DNA from: a virus
DNA length: 27,232 nucleotides
Direction: 5' to 3' (one strand)
IMG/VR virus record: IMGVR_UViG_3300044631_002149
Span: 1-27,232 of that record
Positions 22,201-27,232 of this stretch are shown here, piece by piece. The position numbers and the translations under genes are program-made. The notes below the pieces were generated by a model. It did no database searches, was not told the origin of the DNA, and saw only the letters and a program-made list of their open reading frames with translations. Numbering within the stretch: the first letter of the stretch is position 1; each line of letters opens with the position of its first letter.

Positions 22201-22651
22201 CCATCGAATCAGCTTTAGGACTACGCCGGATGTTCTGGCAGCGGAGCTTCGCTCTGGAAACTTTTTTAAGCTAGACATTGACGTTATCAACTACAACAAG
22301 GCAGTGCAGGGCTTTATACAGGACGATGGCCGAATCGTCACGACCCGCCCTGACTTGCTGCCGGCTGTGGATGGCGACTATCCCGGCCTTGCGTGGGACA
22401 TGGAAACCGACCCCGTAGAGCGCGACATTACAATCACCAACGGGCGCGGCGTGCCTCGCAATCACTTTTTTGCCATAGCGCGAGCCGGCACAAGGCAACG
22501 CACTTACGAGATCAAGAAGATTAGCATTGACGCTGAGGGCGTGATTACTATTGACGCCTTCCATCACCCAACCAACGCAAGCGGCAAGAGCCTGCTTGGC
22601 GTAAAGTGGACAACGTATGCGACCGACGACAACTGGGTGATTGACCTATGA
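19286..22651 (+). CDS. Tail tip / host-specificity protein (J-like)
   Basis: 1121 aa, close in length to lambda gpJ (1132). The N-terminus holds a hydrophobic segment (residues ~50-68, VPVLVNLAISVGVTLLSSLL) reminiscent of gpI/J junctions. Then 'QEPAQVGQFVPIVIAKRENG' and 'GGVRVAMPMVWSQVLALNGS', the usual J-type start ('P-x-x-Y-G-x-(R/V)-R-V-x-G...'), follow. The middle includes a block with EDVYNYLRISFASYKRWEVR and a hub-like 'LRELMTNPDLGALPRTQTRQ' ('L-L-T-N-P-x-Y-G-L' in J). The C-terminal part closes with 'ITNGRGVPRNHFFAIARAG'. The protein plugs the tail end and contacts the receptor. It overlaps neighbours by 4 nt on both sides, so the tip genes form one translationally coupled row. Confidence 0.8.
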   Translation: MIPLLPYEKRLAEILGISQDKYQEWKAITLKHSIEKPAAAEGPVCGPLVPVLVNLAISVGVTLLSSLLFPTPQQSRIVTKRGRRDPRTSNQRSSPRFGFDSVQEPAQVGQFVPIVIAKRENGLGGVRVAMPMVWSQVLALNGSVMLRGIFLAGAANMRADAWDQRGWAFGNNTLGAYAYTGNALTRGARYSIYYAPEGGRIADSQLIAGRQASRDVGNFTNYGGQDVFSVNIGGQFRRAFCMAESPSTSKAFGLYGWCPNVMLHRSTVQLQPTVTARINNDGDVKTDDDAAALVELWKGKFHWSMRGALRQHRESSSSTWTNPASGNFDIQGLDVSIGDGLRYVLRRNTDAETKIKFDTSNCRIKNNKAESKQDMGGVAASVAGVQNSADTALIPNELYRIGTCWAILEERLPQHDETIFISDSENEPIGNGNGMEYIFTVVKAGRVQFGGEGFLETPEQGTTIFPDEYDPDTNFANMESGTEGRYKVCSAAAQIFRMAIASVGAVREYKICELVIKSRVGVTVSGMTGFRSCPTIQEINAKAGQEQVDDDAEGRLTVSRFDSSGSLVTTKTRRYSAFSMQYSDDRGSTWTSFPEVFAVAGVSGEDVYNYLRISFASYKRWEVRFEPVSSWEIRRDGLDRVMVLDTNSNAQVSKTSGDVTVSTTGYIINPTAGKRRKMKNLEPDIDLGLGWSDPEYSSMIDGYARFAEAFPYDNLQSTVGTTPEHEIKHVNYYGDLDFVPSYNKLAPVGVNIAASLEFNSLGQFSGFCNNGYEMPRLRNDNTLGASHLFPDWLRELMTNPDLGALPRTQTRQIDEDSFRQAAQWCQDREYFYDAVEDEPLNILDWATETAQAHLLKLVKLGGVYYLKKAIEFDDPLDIKGQFNNGNIEGGSFKLDSIDYLTRQPFAVQVKWREESTSAEAPLFARERVATVREVGTSANVPIRTLDLSKWCTNYRQAIDAACYLIRFVTLIDHRISFRTTPDVLAAELRSGNFFKLDIDVINYNKAVQGFIQDDGRIVTTRPDLLPAVDGDYPGLAWDMETDPVERDITITNGRGVPRNHFFAIARAGTRQRTYEIKKISIDAEGVITIDAFHHPTNASGKSLLGVKWTTYATDDNWVIDL

Positions 22652-23058
22652 GCATCATCACGGCGCTACCGGGAATAACGCCAACGACCAGGGATTACAG
22701 CATGGGGCGCTGGCCTCAGAGCAGGATGAAAATGCGCAACGGGCGCACTGTCCGCTGGGGCCTGTCCAGCCGGCCAACCGGCGACAGGATGCAGCTGGCA
22801 TGGGAAAATATCACCTACGCACAAGCCGAACAGCTCTGCGAAGTATGGGACGCAAACTACGGCATCTATGGGCAAGTCGAGCCGCCATCAGAGATTCGGG
22901 ACGGCACAAGCGGAGATTTGAGGGCTTTGCTCAACACGCCCTTCCCTGGGGCAACCTGGCATTTCGTCGGCAACCCGCAAGTTGAAGCTGTGAAGGCTGG
23001 CCGCTGTACGGTACGGATGCCGATTGGTGTTCGCGGCTTTGTGAGGTATGACGCATGA
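22648..23058 (+). CDS. Small tail protein A (136 aa), paralogue of the next gene
   Basis: ATGA overlap with the J-like gene. Pattern 'MQLAWENITYAQAEQLCEVW', 'GIYGQVEPPSEIRDG', 'GATWHFVGNPQVEAVKAGRC' and 'RMPIGVRG'. The order 'W-x-x-x-x-(F/W)-E-N-(I/V)-T...Q-A...L...W...G...W...P-x-x-E-x-V-K-x-G-R' is shared with the following gene, so the two are an ancient tandem duplication. Mostly beta with one helix. Likely a tip or fibre-base component by position; no named family recognised. Confidence 0.6.
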   Translation: MSIITALPGITPTTRDYSMGRWPQSRMKMRNGRTVRWGLSSRPTGDRMQLAWENITYAQAEQLCEVWDANYGIYGQVEPPSEIRDGTSGDLRALLNTPFPGATWHFVGNPQVEAVKAGRCTVRMPIGVRGFVRYDA

Positions 23059-23462
23059 CTATTACACTGCCGGCCTACACCCCGTCACGGTGGACGCTTA
23101 AGCTGCCTGGCTACCCAGTCATCACAAACTCTTGGCGTTCTTCTGCGTTCCCCGAGATACTTGGCAACTGGCCAAGCGATGCTGAGTGGCAGCTGGCGTT
23201 TGAGAATGTCACCAGCGATCAGGCATTGGCGTTGCTGCTGCCTTGGCGGGCCACTGGTGGCGGTCAGTGGCCGCTCGATCCATTGCCGGCGGCGCTCGCG
23301 GGCGGCGTCAACAATACAGCGTTTGCAAGAAGGTTGACCGGCACGACATGGACTGTCGCGCAAGAGCCGCGAAAAGAGTCTGTCAAAAATGGACGGTTTA
23401 ACGTAACCTTGGAACTTGTCTATGAGCTAACAATGACCTCAAATTATCGGGGGAATATCTAA
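23055..23462 (+). CDS. Small tail protein B (135 aa), paralogue of the preceding gene
   Basis: ATGA overlap with its paralogue. It shares 'WQLAFENVTSDQALALLLPW', 'GTTWTVAQEPRKESVKNGRF' and a beta C-terminus 'NVTLELVYEL' with the neighbour. In the first 35 residues (TITLPAYTPSRWTLKLPGYP, NSWRSSAFPEIL) it differs, with several Trp and Pro. The pair may form a mixed ring or a heterodimer around the J-like tip; this is inference from tandem order and equal length. It ends the coupled tip gene row; a promoter candidate follows at 23478. Confidence 0.6.
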   Translation: MTITLPAYTPSRWTLKLPGYPVITNSWRSSAFPEILGNWPSDAEWQLAFENVTSDQALALLLPWRATGGGQWPLDPLPAALAGGVNNTAFARRLTGTTWTVAQEPRKESVKNGRFNVTLELVYELTMTSNYRGNI

Positions 23463-23477
23463 AATGGCAGCGCAAGG

Positions 23478-23483
23478 ATCAAG
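23478..23483 (+). promoter_or_regulatory. Candidate -10 (TAGAGT) for the second major-tail paralogue
   Basis: TAGAGT preceded by GC, 35 nt before the ATG at 23519. The octamer is the same as at the portal promoter (3744-3751). Confidence 0.35.
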
Positions 23484-23518
23484 CTGCTAGAGTTCCAGTA
23501 GAGCGTCGCGCCCGTCCC

Positions 23519-24574
23519 ATGCCAGTTTCCGGCAAGCGTAAAAGAACGGTTTTGACCGGCCAGGACGGGATGATCACCCTCAGGCCGCCTGGGACGCTGA
23601 TATGTTTGCGCGACTACAGCGATTTCATGGCTGGTGGCATGATCAACGTGCCAGCAAGCTGTGACTTGCGCATCAATGATCCAGTAGTTTTTACAAAAAA
23701 GGGATCTGCGCAGCTTGATGATGCAGTCGAAGACGGCGTTATTTATTACATTGCCGCCCGCCCTACGCCTAGCACAGCGCAAATATCTGATTCCGCAGGA
23801 GGTGCTCCCATTACCTTTGCCGGCAATGGCGGGTCGGCAGGCGCTGATACGCCAGGAGATGGGAATTACATTGAAATGGGCTTTGCGCTTGACCAAGCGC
23901 TATGCGAGGTGGCATCGGTCACGCTATCAATCAGACGCGGAGAGGTTGATAAAACAGCGATCCCCTGTCAGCCGGCGTCAGGTGCAGGCGGCCCAAAAAT
24001 GGCGCTCTTCCGCTCATACCAAGCCGGATACGCTGACGGCAAAGGGGTTTTAACTATTCGCCTGACGGAAGACCTGGAGGCATTTAATGTTCGGTTAGTG
24101 CAAGGCGTGCTGTTCAGCAATCAAAGCGGAGCAATCTTAAAAGCATACTTCAATGCGGTCGCTGCCACGGGAGCGCTTTATGCAGACGACTCGCAATCGC
24201 TTTACAGCGAGCTGCCGATTGTATTGCTTGGCTTTAACACAAGAATATCACCAGAGAACGGCCCTGCTGAGCTGGCGATTGATTTTCGTGTTTCCGGCCA
24301 GCCGCTCAACGCATTTGGGTCTGGCGCTCTGACGCCGCCCCCTGCGCCGGTCTTGGCCTTCTGCCCACTGCTAACGGTCGTCGGCACTGGCGCAACGCTG
24401 TTCGTGGCCGTCGCCCCATCCCCCGCCGGCCCAGTGATCGAGCTGGGCGCGACGGGCACCCTGGAGGTTGCCGGCACTGGCGCAACGCTGTTCGTGGCCG
24501 TCGTGAACCTTGATGGCGGCCCAGTGATCGAGCTGGGCGCGACGGGCACCCTGGAGGTTGCAGCAGCGCTGTAG
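23519..24574 (+). CDS. Second major-tail-like protein with C-terminal 30-aa repeats
   Basis: 351 aa. Residues ~1-270 are a full-length paralogue of the tube protein at 10591: both have LTGQDGMIT...PPGT, a 'INDPVVFTKKGSAQLDDAVE' module, 'RRGEVDKTAIPCQPASGAGG' and end in 'FRVSGQPLNAFG'. After a Pro-rich link (ALTPPPAPVLAFCPLL) come two copies of GTGATLFVAV...GPVIELGATGTLEVA. Codon use is much less C-biased than in the tube gene, so it is probably a low-copy protein: a tip-proximal tube ring, a decorated tube subunit, or an alternative subunit. The ATG at 23519 is the first after the promoter candidate; an 8-codon frame at 23464 is not considered a gene. Confidence 0.75.
   Translation: MPVSGKRKRTVLTGQDGMITLRPPGTLICLRDYSDFMAGGMINVPASCDLRINDPVVFTKKGSAQLDDAVEDGVIYYIAARPTPSTAQISDSAGGAPITFAGNGGSAGADTPGDGNYIEMGFALDQALCEVASVTLSIRRGEVDKTAIPCQPASGAGGPKMALFRSYQAGYADGKGVLTIRLTEDLEAFNVRLVQGVLFSNQSGAILKAYFNAVAATGALYADDSQSLYSELPIVLLGFNTRISPENGPAELAIDFRVSGQPLNAFGSGALTPPPAPVLAFCPLLTVVGTGATLFVAVAPSPAGPVIELGATGTLEVAGTGATLFVAVVNLDGGPVIELGATGTLEVAAAL
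24382..24561 (+). repeat. Two tandem 90-bp repeats at the 3' end of the second tail-protein gene
   Basis: 24382-24471 and 24472-24561 are identical except for ~14 positions in the middle (24414-24427 versus 24504-24517), where the encoded residues change from APSPA to VNLDG. Third positions are conserved too, so the copies are recent or kept alike by recombination. Confidence 0.9.
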
Positions 24575-24593
24575 CCGTGCTAGCGGCATGAGC

Positions 24594-24599
24594 TAGTAT
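24594..24599 (+). promoter_or_regulatory. Candidate -10 (TAGTAT) for the 353-aa tail gene
   Basis: TAGTAT preceded by GC lies 21 nt before the ATG at 24621. No Shine-Dalgarno in the leader. Confidence 0.4.
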
Positions 24600-24620
24600 T
24601 GGCAAAACTACGTCACGGTC

Positions 24621-25682
24621 ATGGCAGTTACCAAGGAAACCTATACCGCCTTAGCCTCAGCAAGCTGGACAGCATCTGACGCTGCCGACATATTCAAGGA
24701 TGCGTTTATTGACGCAGGCTACATGACGGACTGGCACGATAGCTTTACGGCAGCTGGGTATCAATTTTGCGTCTTAAAGATTGAGCACGACGCGACCAAA
24801 GCCTATGGCTCGTCATTTTATTATTTTGCTTTCTCGACAAGCGAGTGTGGCGTTTCCCTTGCGAGTGGCTGGGGGAGCAATGTTCCAACCGGAACGCAAT
24901 TTCTTGACTATCACCGACTGCCTTCAGCAATAAGCGGTATCAACGCTAACTGGGGCGCAACAAACCTTGCTATCAGCACCAGCGGCAGCGCCTTTGGCCT
25001 GTCCGCGACATCCAACTTGCTTCTTGATCGCTATACATCCGGCGACGACACGAAGCAAAGCTGGTTCGTTTTGCGTCAAGGGACCAATATAAGCCGCCCT
25101 TTTACAATTTTACACAAAAATACGGTTCTGCAGCCTTGGCTCGATTTGAGCAAGGGAGTAATAAGCGGCGTTAGCACTGTTGACGCAAGAGTGTTTAACA
25201 GAGCTGGAGTGCTGGCATTCAGGCAGCAGGAAAATATCCGTAGGGCTCTTTTGTTTGGGCAGGCTTTGCGTGGAGACACTGAAATCACTTTTGCCAGCGG
25301 TCGCTTTCACGGCATAGAATACAGCTCTTTCGTTTATCAAGGACTGGGCAGCCAAAGCAACTCAACTGGAAATAACTATGGCAACGCCATTAGCAACCCC
25401 TATGGCGGCAGCATGACTCTCCCCGTTGGCAAAAACTCTGCCAACCCTGCATTTACGACCGACTACGTTCCCATCTGCACTGACCTGCCGTGGTCGCCGT
25501 GGACGCCAACACGCCTTGCCGATGATTTCGCGGTCTACATGCACTACGCCAACAATGCAATCGCTTATGGCAACAGGTTCATCGTGCAGGCTGGTACCAA
25601 CGAATGGGAGATACTGGCTTTTGCCAATAACACCGTCGTTAATGACGGCGCTTCTGCCACATTCCTTGCAAGGGTTGTTTGA
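24621..25682 (+). CDS. Putative tail/fibre structural protein (353 aa)
   Basis: The protein begins with helices (TYTALASASWTASDAADIFK, then AFIDAGYMTDWHDSF) and continues as a Ser/Thr/Asn/Gly-rich, aromatic beta protein, typical of receptor-facing virion parts. Examples are SSFYYFAFSTSECGVSLASG, GRFHGIEYSSFVYQGLGSQS and NEWEILAFANNTVVNDGASA. The strand 'FAVYMHYANNAIAYGNRFIV' near the end gives a compact C-terminal domain. No enzyme motif is seen. I do not recognise a named family; position among tip proteins and fibre suggests a tail-tip or fibre component. ATG 24621 is the only sensible start. Confidence 0.6.
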   Translation: MAVTKETYTALASASWTASDAADIFKDAFIDAGYMTDWHDSFTAAGYQFCVLKIEHDATKAYGSSFYYFAFSTSECGVSLASGWGSNVPTGTQFLDYHRLPSAISGINANWGATNLAISTSGSAFGLSATSNLLLDRYTSGDDTKQSWFVLRQGTNISRPFTILHKNTVLQPWLDLSKGVISGVSTVDARVFNRAGVLAFRQQENIRRALLFGQALRGDTEITFASGRFHGIEYSSFVYQGLGSQSNSTGNNYGNAISNPYGGSMTLPVGKNSANPAFTTDYVPICTDLPWSPWTPTRLADDFAVYMHYANNAIAYGNRFIVQAGTNEWEILAFANNTVVNDGASATFLARVV

Positions 25683-25684
25683 TC

Positions 25685-26161
25685 ATGGCAGTCATTGTAG
25701 GAGCTAACGGCGCAGCGAAACTGAATCTAGGCGGCGGCCTTAAATACGTCGCCAATATGTTTTCGTGGAAGGCCCAGCTTAGGCGTGAAATGTTGCGCCA
25801 GACAACGCAAGCCGATAACTACGAAAAGCGCACAGCTGGTTTGGGCGACTGGACTGGCTCTTTTTCATTCAGGTTGCAATTTTCTGATGATACCAGCGTT
25901 GCTCAAAGTGCATGGCAGCTGCTTAATTTTGCCTTTAGCAATACTGACGATACGCTGAAAGCCGGCATTGAGCTAATTTTGCAATCGGAGAAACTGCCGC
26001 CCGACTTCGACATTTTTAAGACAACAGTTTCCGGCGTTATCAAATTGACGGGTACCGTTGTCATTGGCGACATAAGCATGGACTGCGCAGATCCCGAGCA
26101 AGCCATCGTTGCCGTGGCAAGTTGGGAAGCGGACGGAGCGCTTACCCTTGCCCGCAGCTGA
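25685..26161 (+). CDS. Tube-like small tail protein (158 aa)
   Basis: The ATG at 25685 follows the previous stop by two bases; a TTG at 25679 would overlap it but adds only two residues. The product has 'GANGAAKLNLGGGLKYVANM', 'SWKAQLRREMLRQTTQADNY', 'TAGLGDWTGSFSFRLQFSDD' and a C-terminal strand-rich part with 'KLTGTVVIGDISMDCADPEQ'. The pattern of an N-terminal strand pair, a 'T-x-x-x-x-W-x-G-x-F' turn and a late 'G-x-(V/I)-x-(V/I)-(D/G)' resembles small phage tail tube proteins. It may form part of the tip or a second tube component. There is no separate promoter, so it is co-transcribed with the 353-aa gene. Confidence 0.55.
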   Translation: MAVIVGANGAAKLNLGGGLKYVANMFSWKAQLRREMLRQTTQADNYEKRTAGLGDWTGSFSFRLQFSDDTSVAQSAWQLLNFAFSNTDDTLKAGIELILQSEKLPPDFDIFKTTVSGVIKLTGTVVIGDISMDCADPEQAIVAVASWEADGALTLARS

Positions 26162-26187
26162 TTCTGGCCCCGCCCCCCGTGCCGCAC

Positions 26188-26193
26188 TATGAT
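26188..26193 (+). promoter_or_regulatory. Candidate -10 (TATGAT) for the holin-like gene
   Basis: TATGAT lies 25 nt before the in-frame GTG at 26219, the same spacing as at other genes. It overlaps the upstream ATG pair at 26189/26192, which would therefore not be in the transcript. Confidence 0.4.
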
Positions 26194-26218
26194 GCTTCTG
26201 ACCCTGCCGGCCCCACCA

Positions 26219-26611
26219 GTGCGCCAAGAGGAACGAATCGGCAAGCTGGAGCGCGACCTGGCCAAGCTGGAGGGCATCGTCGAGCAGCTCGTTGCCGGCA
26301 TGGATGCCGAGCACCGGGCGATGAAGGAAAGCAGGAAGGAGGATCGAGAAGCGCTGAAGGGGCTGGGAGAAAAGATGGAGCGCTCAGTAGCCGAGCTTGC
26401 GACTGAAATGAAGAAGCTGGCAGAGCGCAACGCTGCCATTGACAGCAGCGTACTTGCCAAGCAATCGCAAGCCCTGGGCGCTATTGCTGTAACACGCTGG
26501 ATCATCGGTACTGCCATCGCTGCCGGCATTCTTGTGTTGACATTCCAAGCCGGCGAGCATCGCAGAGAGCCAGAAGAGAAGACTCAGTTTATCGTGAGGC
26601 TTGATCAATGA
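26219..26611 (+). CDS. XhlA/holin-like coiled-coil membrane protein
   Basis: 130 aa from GTG 26219; the frame is open to ATG 26189, but the -10 box there argues for the later GTG. Residues 1-75 are a charged coiled coil (EERIGKLERDLAKLEGIVEQ, then KESRKEDREALKGLGEKMER and SVAELATEMKKLAERN). They are followed by one membrane segment (~residues 87-110, GAIAVTRWIIGTAIAAGILV) and a short charged tail. This coiled coil plus 'W-x-(I/L)-G-(T/A)' membrane helix is the plan of XhlA-type proteins, which act with holins in lysis. Position beside the fibre gene is common for lysis genes. No endolysin is in the window. A structural membrane-contacting protein is an alternative. It overlaps the fibre gene by 4 nt (ATGA). 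Confidence 0.65.
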   Translation: MRQEERIGKLERDLAKLEGIVEQLVAGMDAEHRAMKESRKEDREALKGLGEKMERSVAELATEMKKLAERNAAIDSSVLAKQSQALGAIAVTRWIIGTAIAAGILVLTFQAGEHRREPEEKTQFIVRLDQ

Positions 26612-27232
26612 CGCAACAAACAACGACAATTACTGACAGGCCAAATGCCACATTGCCGCTGACCGGCAATGAGCGGCTGGTGATGGATGAAGTGGGCGAA
26701 GGGGCGCGAACGGTTGATGCCCCTGCCTCTGCTGTTGCTGCTCTCGCCACAAAGCAAACTGTAGGGCTTGGGAGTGTAGACAATACTTCAGACGCCAATA
26801 AGCCTGTGTCTACTGCACAGGCAGCGGCGATTGCGGACGCGGTGTCAGCCCACGTAGCCGCTGCAGACCCCCACCCCGGCTACCTGACTCAGGCCGAGGG
26901 AAACGCCGCCTACGAAGCCGCTGGGGCTGTCGCTGCCCACGTTGCCGCAGCCGACCCGCACACGCAATATGTGCAGCCTGGAGACAGCCCCTCATTCACC
27001 GGCCTGACGATCACCGGCACGGCGCCGGTCGTCATCCCGCACATCCATGGCAGCATCGCCGGGAACCTTTACGTTCACGTCAGGAACACCAGCGGCGGTG
27101 AGCTAACAGCAGGCACAGCGGTCTATGCGACCGGCAGCGTGGGCGACACCGATCGAATCAGGGTGGCGGCCTGCGACCCGACCGATCCGCTCAAAATGCC
27201 GGCGATCGGCGTGCTGGAGACGACCCTTGCCA
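26608..27232 (+). CDS. Tail fibre protein, N-terminal part (truncated by window end)
   Basis: ATG 26608 overlaps the preceding stop. About 208 residues are seen and the frame stays open at the window edge. It contains the widespread fibre motif VGLGSVDNTSDANKPVSTAQ, followed by two copies of 'AHVAAADPH-x-x-Y' (AHVAAADPHPGYLTQAEGNA and AHVAAADPHTQYVQPGDS), then SFTGLTITGTAPVVIPHIHG and a Gly/Thr-rich beta region. These are typical of long trimeric side fibres that bind host surface glycans. The N-terminus (MTQQTTTITDRPNATLPLTG) is the probable virion-attachment part. The receptor-binding end lies beyond the window. Confidence 0.8.
   Translation, partial: MTQQTTTITDRPNATLPLTGNERLVMDEVGEGARTVDAPASAVAALATKQTVGLGSVDNTSDANKPVSTAQAAAIADAVSAHVAAADPHPGYLTQAEGNAAYEAAGAVAAHVAAADPHTQYVQPGDSPSFTGLTITGTAPVVIPHIHGSIAGNLYVHVRNTSGGELTAGTAVYATGSVGDTDRIRVAACDPTDPLKMPAIGVLETTLA

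Noticed and set aside
23464-23490. Eight-codon frame MAAQGSSC before the second tail paralogue
   Set aside because: Too short, with no supporting start signal; better read as leader.
24371-24605. Minus-strand frames over the 90-bp repeats with QGARRAQLDHW repeats
   Set aside because: The repeat appears in every frame because the DNA is duplicated; the plus frame continues the tail-protein paralogue.

Overview
This window looks like the structural half of a tailed, long-tailed (siphovirus-type) phage or prophage, with a short accessory region at its left end. The best host guess is a cyanobacterium, probably a freshwater or estuarine picocyanobacterium. That guess is indirect. The DNA looks moderately GC-rich. 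Almost no gene has a Shine-Dalgarno sequence. Apparent promoters are a lone TANNNT -10 box about 21-28 nt before the start codon, with no clear -35. The tape measure, fibre and portal sequences resemble those of cyanobacterial siphoviruses as far as I recall them. No photosynthesis gene, integrase, tRNA gene or CRISPR array was found.

Layout. (1) 1-2351 is an accessory arm on both strands: the end of an unidentified gene, an unidentified ~200-aa protein, an 84-aa protein, a C-tract-rich stretch with no convincing gene, then on the minus strand a MazG-like/DUF5664-type nucleotide pyrophosphohydrolase and a 53-aa protein, and on the plus strand an NrdR-like zinc-ribbon protein. (2) 2365-8391 is DNA packaging and head: the large terminase on the minus strand diverges from the portal on the plus strand. 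A 53-aa plus-strand ORF converges with an 81-aa minus-strand gene. Scaffold, major capsid protein, a free-standing HNH endonuclease and a 73-aa virion-like protein follow. (3) 8397-12047 is neck and tail tube: adaptor, head-closure, gp10-like and tail-terminator candidates, the major tail protein, and a tail assembly chaperone with an out-of-frame extension. (4) 12079-18375 is a 2098-aa tape measure with ten 29-residue repeats and two candidate cell-wall-cutting domains. (5) 18376-27232 is the tail tip and fibres: minor tail protein, degenerate NlpC/P60-like protein, J-like tip protein, two small paralogues, a second copy of the major tail protein with a C-terminal repeat, two further tail proteins, an XhlA/holin-like membrane protein, and the start of a tail fibre gene that runs off the window.

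How it works together. Portal, scaffold and capsid build the head, and terminase fills it. The neck genes join it to a tail whose length is set by the tape measure and whose tube is built from the major tail protein with help from the chaperones. The tip and fibre proteins recognise the host, and domains in the tape measure probably open the wall. Expression appears to be split into many short units, each opened by its own -10 box, several of them directly next to or overlapping intrinsic terminators. That promoter-terminator layout, the HNH insertion inside it, the tape-measure repeat array, and the duplicated major tail gene are the most interesting points.
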